Shown: one piece after another, positions 52,482-52,895 of the stretch | Position numbering within the stretch: the first letter of the stretch is position 1 | How the letters are laid out: every line of letters starts with the position of its first letter | From: an uncultured Gammaproteobacteria bacterium | GTDB taxonomy: Bacteria; Pseudomonadota; Gammaproteobacteria; Steroidobacterales; UBA11654 | DNA length: 52,895 nucleotides | Direction: 5' to 3' | Assembly: GCA_937801655.1 (NCBI GenBank) | Contig: CALMWC010000008.1 | Coordinates: forward strand, 1 to 52,895 | Notes under the pieces: generated by a model | What the model saw: the letters and a program-made list of their open reading frames with translations, nothing else | The model's database searches: none | What the model was told of the DNA's origin: nothing | Position numbers and translations under genes: made by a program

Positions 52482-52895
52482 TGGGAAGCGTAATCACTTT
52501 TATATCTAATATTTTTTCAACACTGCAACTACCAGTTGGTTTCTGGAGAAAATTAGTTCTATTTGGATTGGCTGCTTTTTTTATCAACTTTGGAGTAGAC
52601 CATTTTATTAATCCAGACTTTTATTTATCCATTATGCCTCCGGCTTTTCCATTGCATCCCGAGGCAGTTTATATCAGTGGGTTTTTTGAAATACTAGGAG
52701 GTGTCTGTGTTTTGATTCCTCGCCTTCGCAAAATAGCTGGTTGGGGATTAGTTGCTCTGCTAGTTGCCGTTTATCCTGCAAATATTTATATGGCTATTAC
52801 ACCTGAGGCTTTTCCTGATCTCCCTATTTCTCTGCTTTATGGTCGTTTACCATTACAATTTATTTTTATCTATTGGGCTTACTCGGTAACGCAGC
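52481..52895 (+). CDS. DoxX-like membrane protein, 5' part
   Basis: ATG 52481 overlaps the SDR stop by one base (TAATG) and stays open to the window edge, 138 codons. It shows four membrane helices: LVLFGLAAFFINFGVDHFINP, AVYISGFFEILGGVCVLIP (about 65-83), AGWGLVALLVAVYPANIYMAI and LPLQFIFIYWAY, in the pattern of the DoxX-like family (quoted pieces are helix cores; e.g. ISGFFEILGGVCVLIP). The Glu in the second helix is typical. Function unknown; incomplete at the 3' end. Confidence 0.75.
   Translation, partial: MGSVITFISNIFSTLQLPVGFWRKLVLFGLAAFFINFGVDHFINPDFYLSIMPPAFPLHPEAVYISGFFEILGGVCVLIPRLRKIAGWGLVALLVAVYPANIYMAITPEAFPDLPISLLYGRLPLQFIFIYWAYSVTQ

Noticed and set aside
42254-52895. CRISPR array or integron attC sites in the repeat region
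   Set aside because: Repeat spacing is irregular (0.2 to 4 kb), repeats carry coding sense, and there is no Cas gene, integron integrase or paired R-box/L-box structure.

Overview
The window looks like chromosomal DNA of an AT-rich, streamlined, probably marine gammaproteobacterium. Evidence for the class is the E. coli-like gene order suhB-trmJ-iscS-iscU-iscA-ndk-rlmN-rodZ-hisS-yfgM-bamB-der-xseA-guaB-guaA, plus queA-tgt-yajC-secD-secF and xerD-dsbC. Genes are packed tightly: many overlap by 4 bases, and three convergent pairs abut with no gap. A SAR86-like or related uncultured lineage fits, but the species cannot be fixed from this sequence alone.

Positions 1-40654 are ordinary core genome. 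They hold a phosphate set (end of a PiT transporter, an outer-membrane barrel, a PhoX-type phosphatase), an HMG-CoA lyase, leuCD, moaC-mobA, folE, MaoC and TesB acyl-CoA enzymes, a gamma-carbonic anhydrase, gpmA and ETF-QO. Next comes a seven-gene TonB energising operon (DUF3450, a TtpC-like long ExbB, ExbB, two ExbD, TonB, a TPR protein), then plsC-like, xerD-dsbC, fdxA, a Nudix gene, tRNA-Leu(CAA), queA-tgt-yajC-secDF, suhB, and the isc/ndk/hisS/der/guaB run. Two oddities sit in the core. The IscU homologue has lost most of its cluster ligands and its HscA-binding motif, in a locus that also lacks iscR, hscBA and fdx. The RodZ-like protein is shortened, and its membrane tail is duplicated as a free-standing 39-residue ORF.

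From 40693 onward the picture changes. guaA is recognisable end to end but is broken by four separate single-base insertions, while no other long gene in the window is frameshifted. Downstream of guaA (42254 to the window end) is an accessory region. In it the last bases of guaA (core TTGAGTGGGAATGA) recur several times on the same strand: at 43732, 43938, 48194 and 52467, with diverged copies at 47538 and perhaps 51434. The repeats divide the region into cassettes: (A) a membrane protein, a winged-helix regulator and two tiny membrane proteins under three 23-bp-spaced palindromic operators; (B) a GC-rich 59-codon flavoprotein fragment; (C) an MFS transporter, a flavodoxin-fold oxidoreductase and a MATE pump; (D) a DUF998 protein; (E) an Xre regulator, membrane proteins, a CoA-binding protein, an enoyl-CoA hydratase and a YdjM-like protein, with a perfect CRP-type box; (F) an exported SDR; (G) a DoxX-like gene that runs off the window. 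No integrase is visible. The simplest reading is a serial-integration hotspot at the guaA 3' end, a known class of island site. In addition, the repeat carries a stop/start overlap (ATGA or TAATG) that provides the start codon of the next cassette's first gene in at least two cases. That arrangement is the best candidate here for something undescribed.
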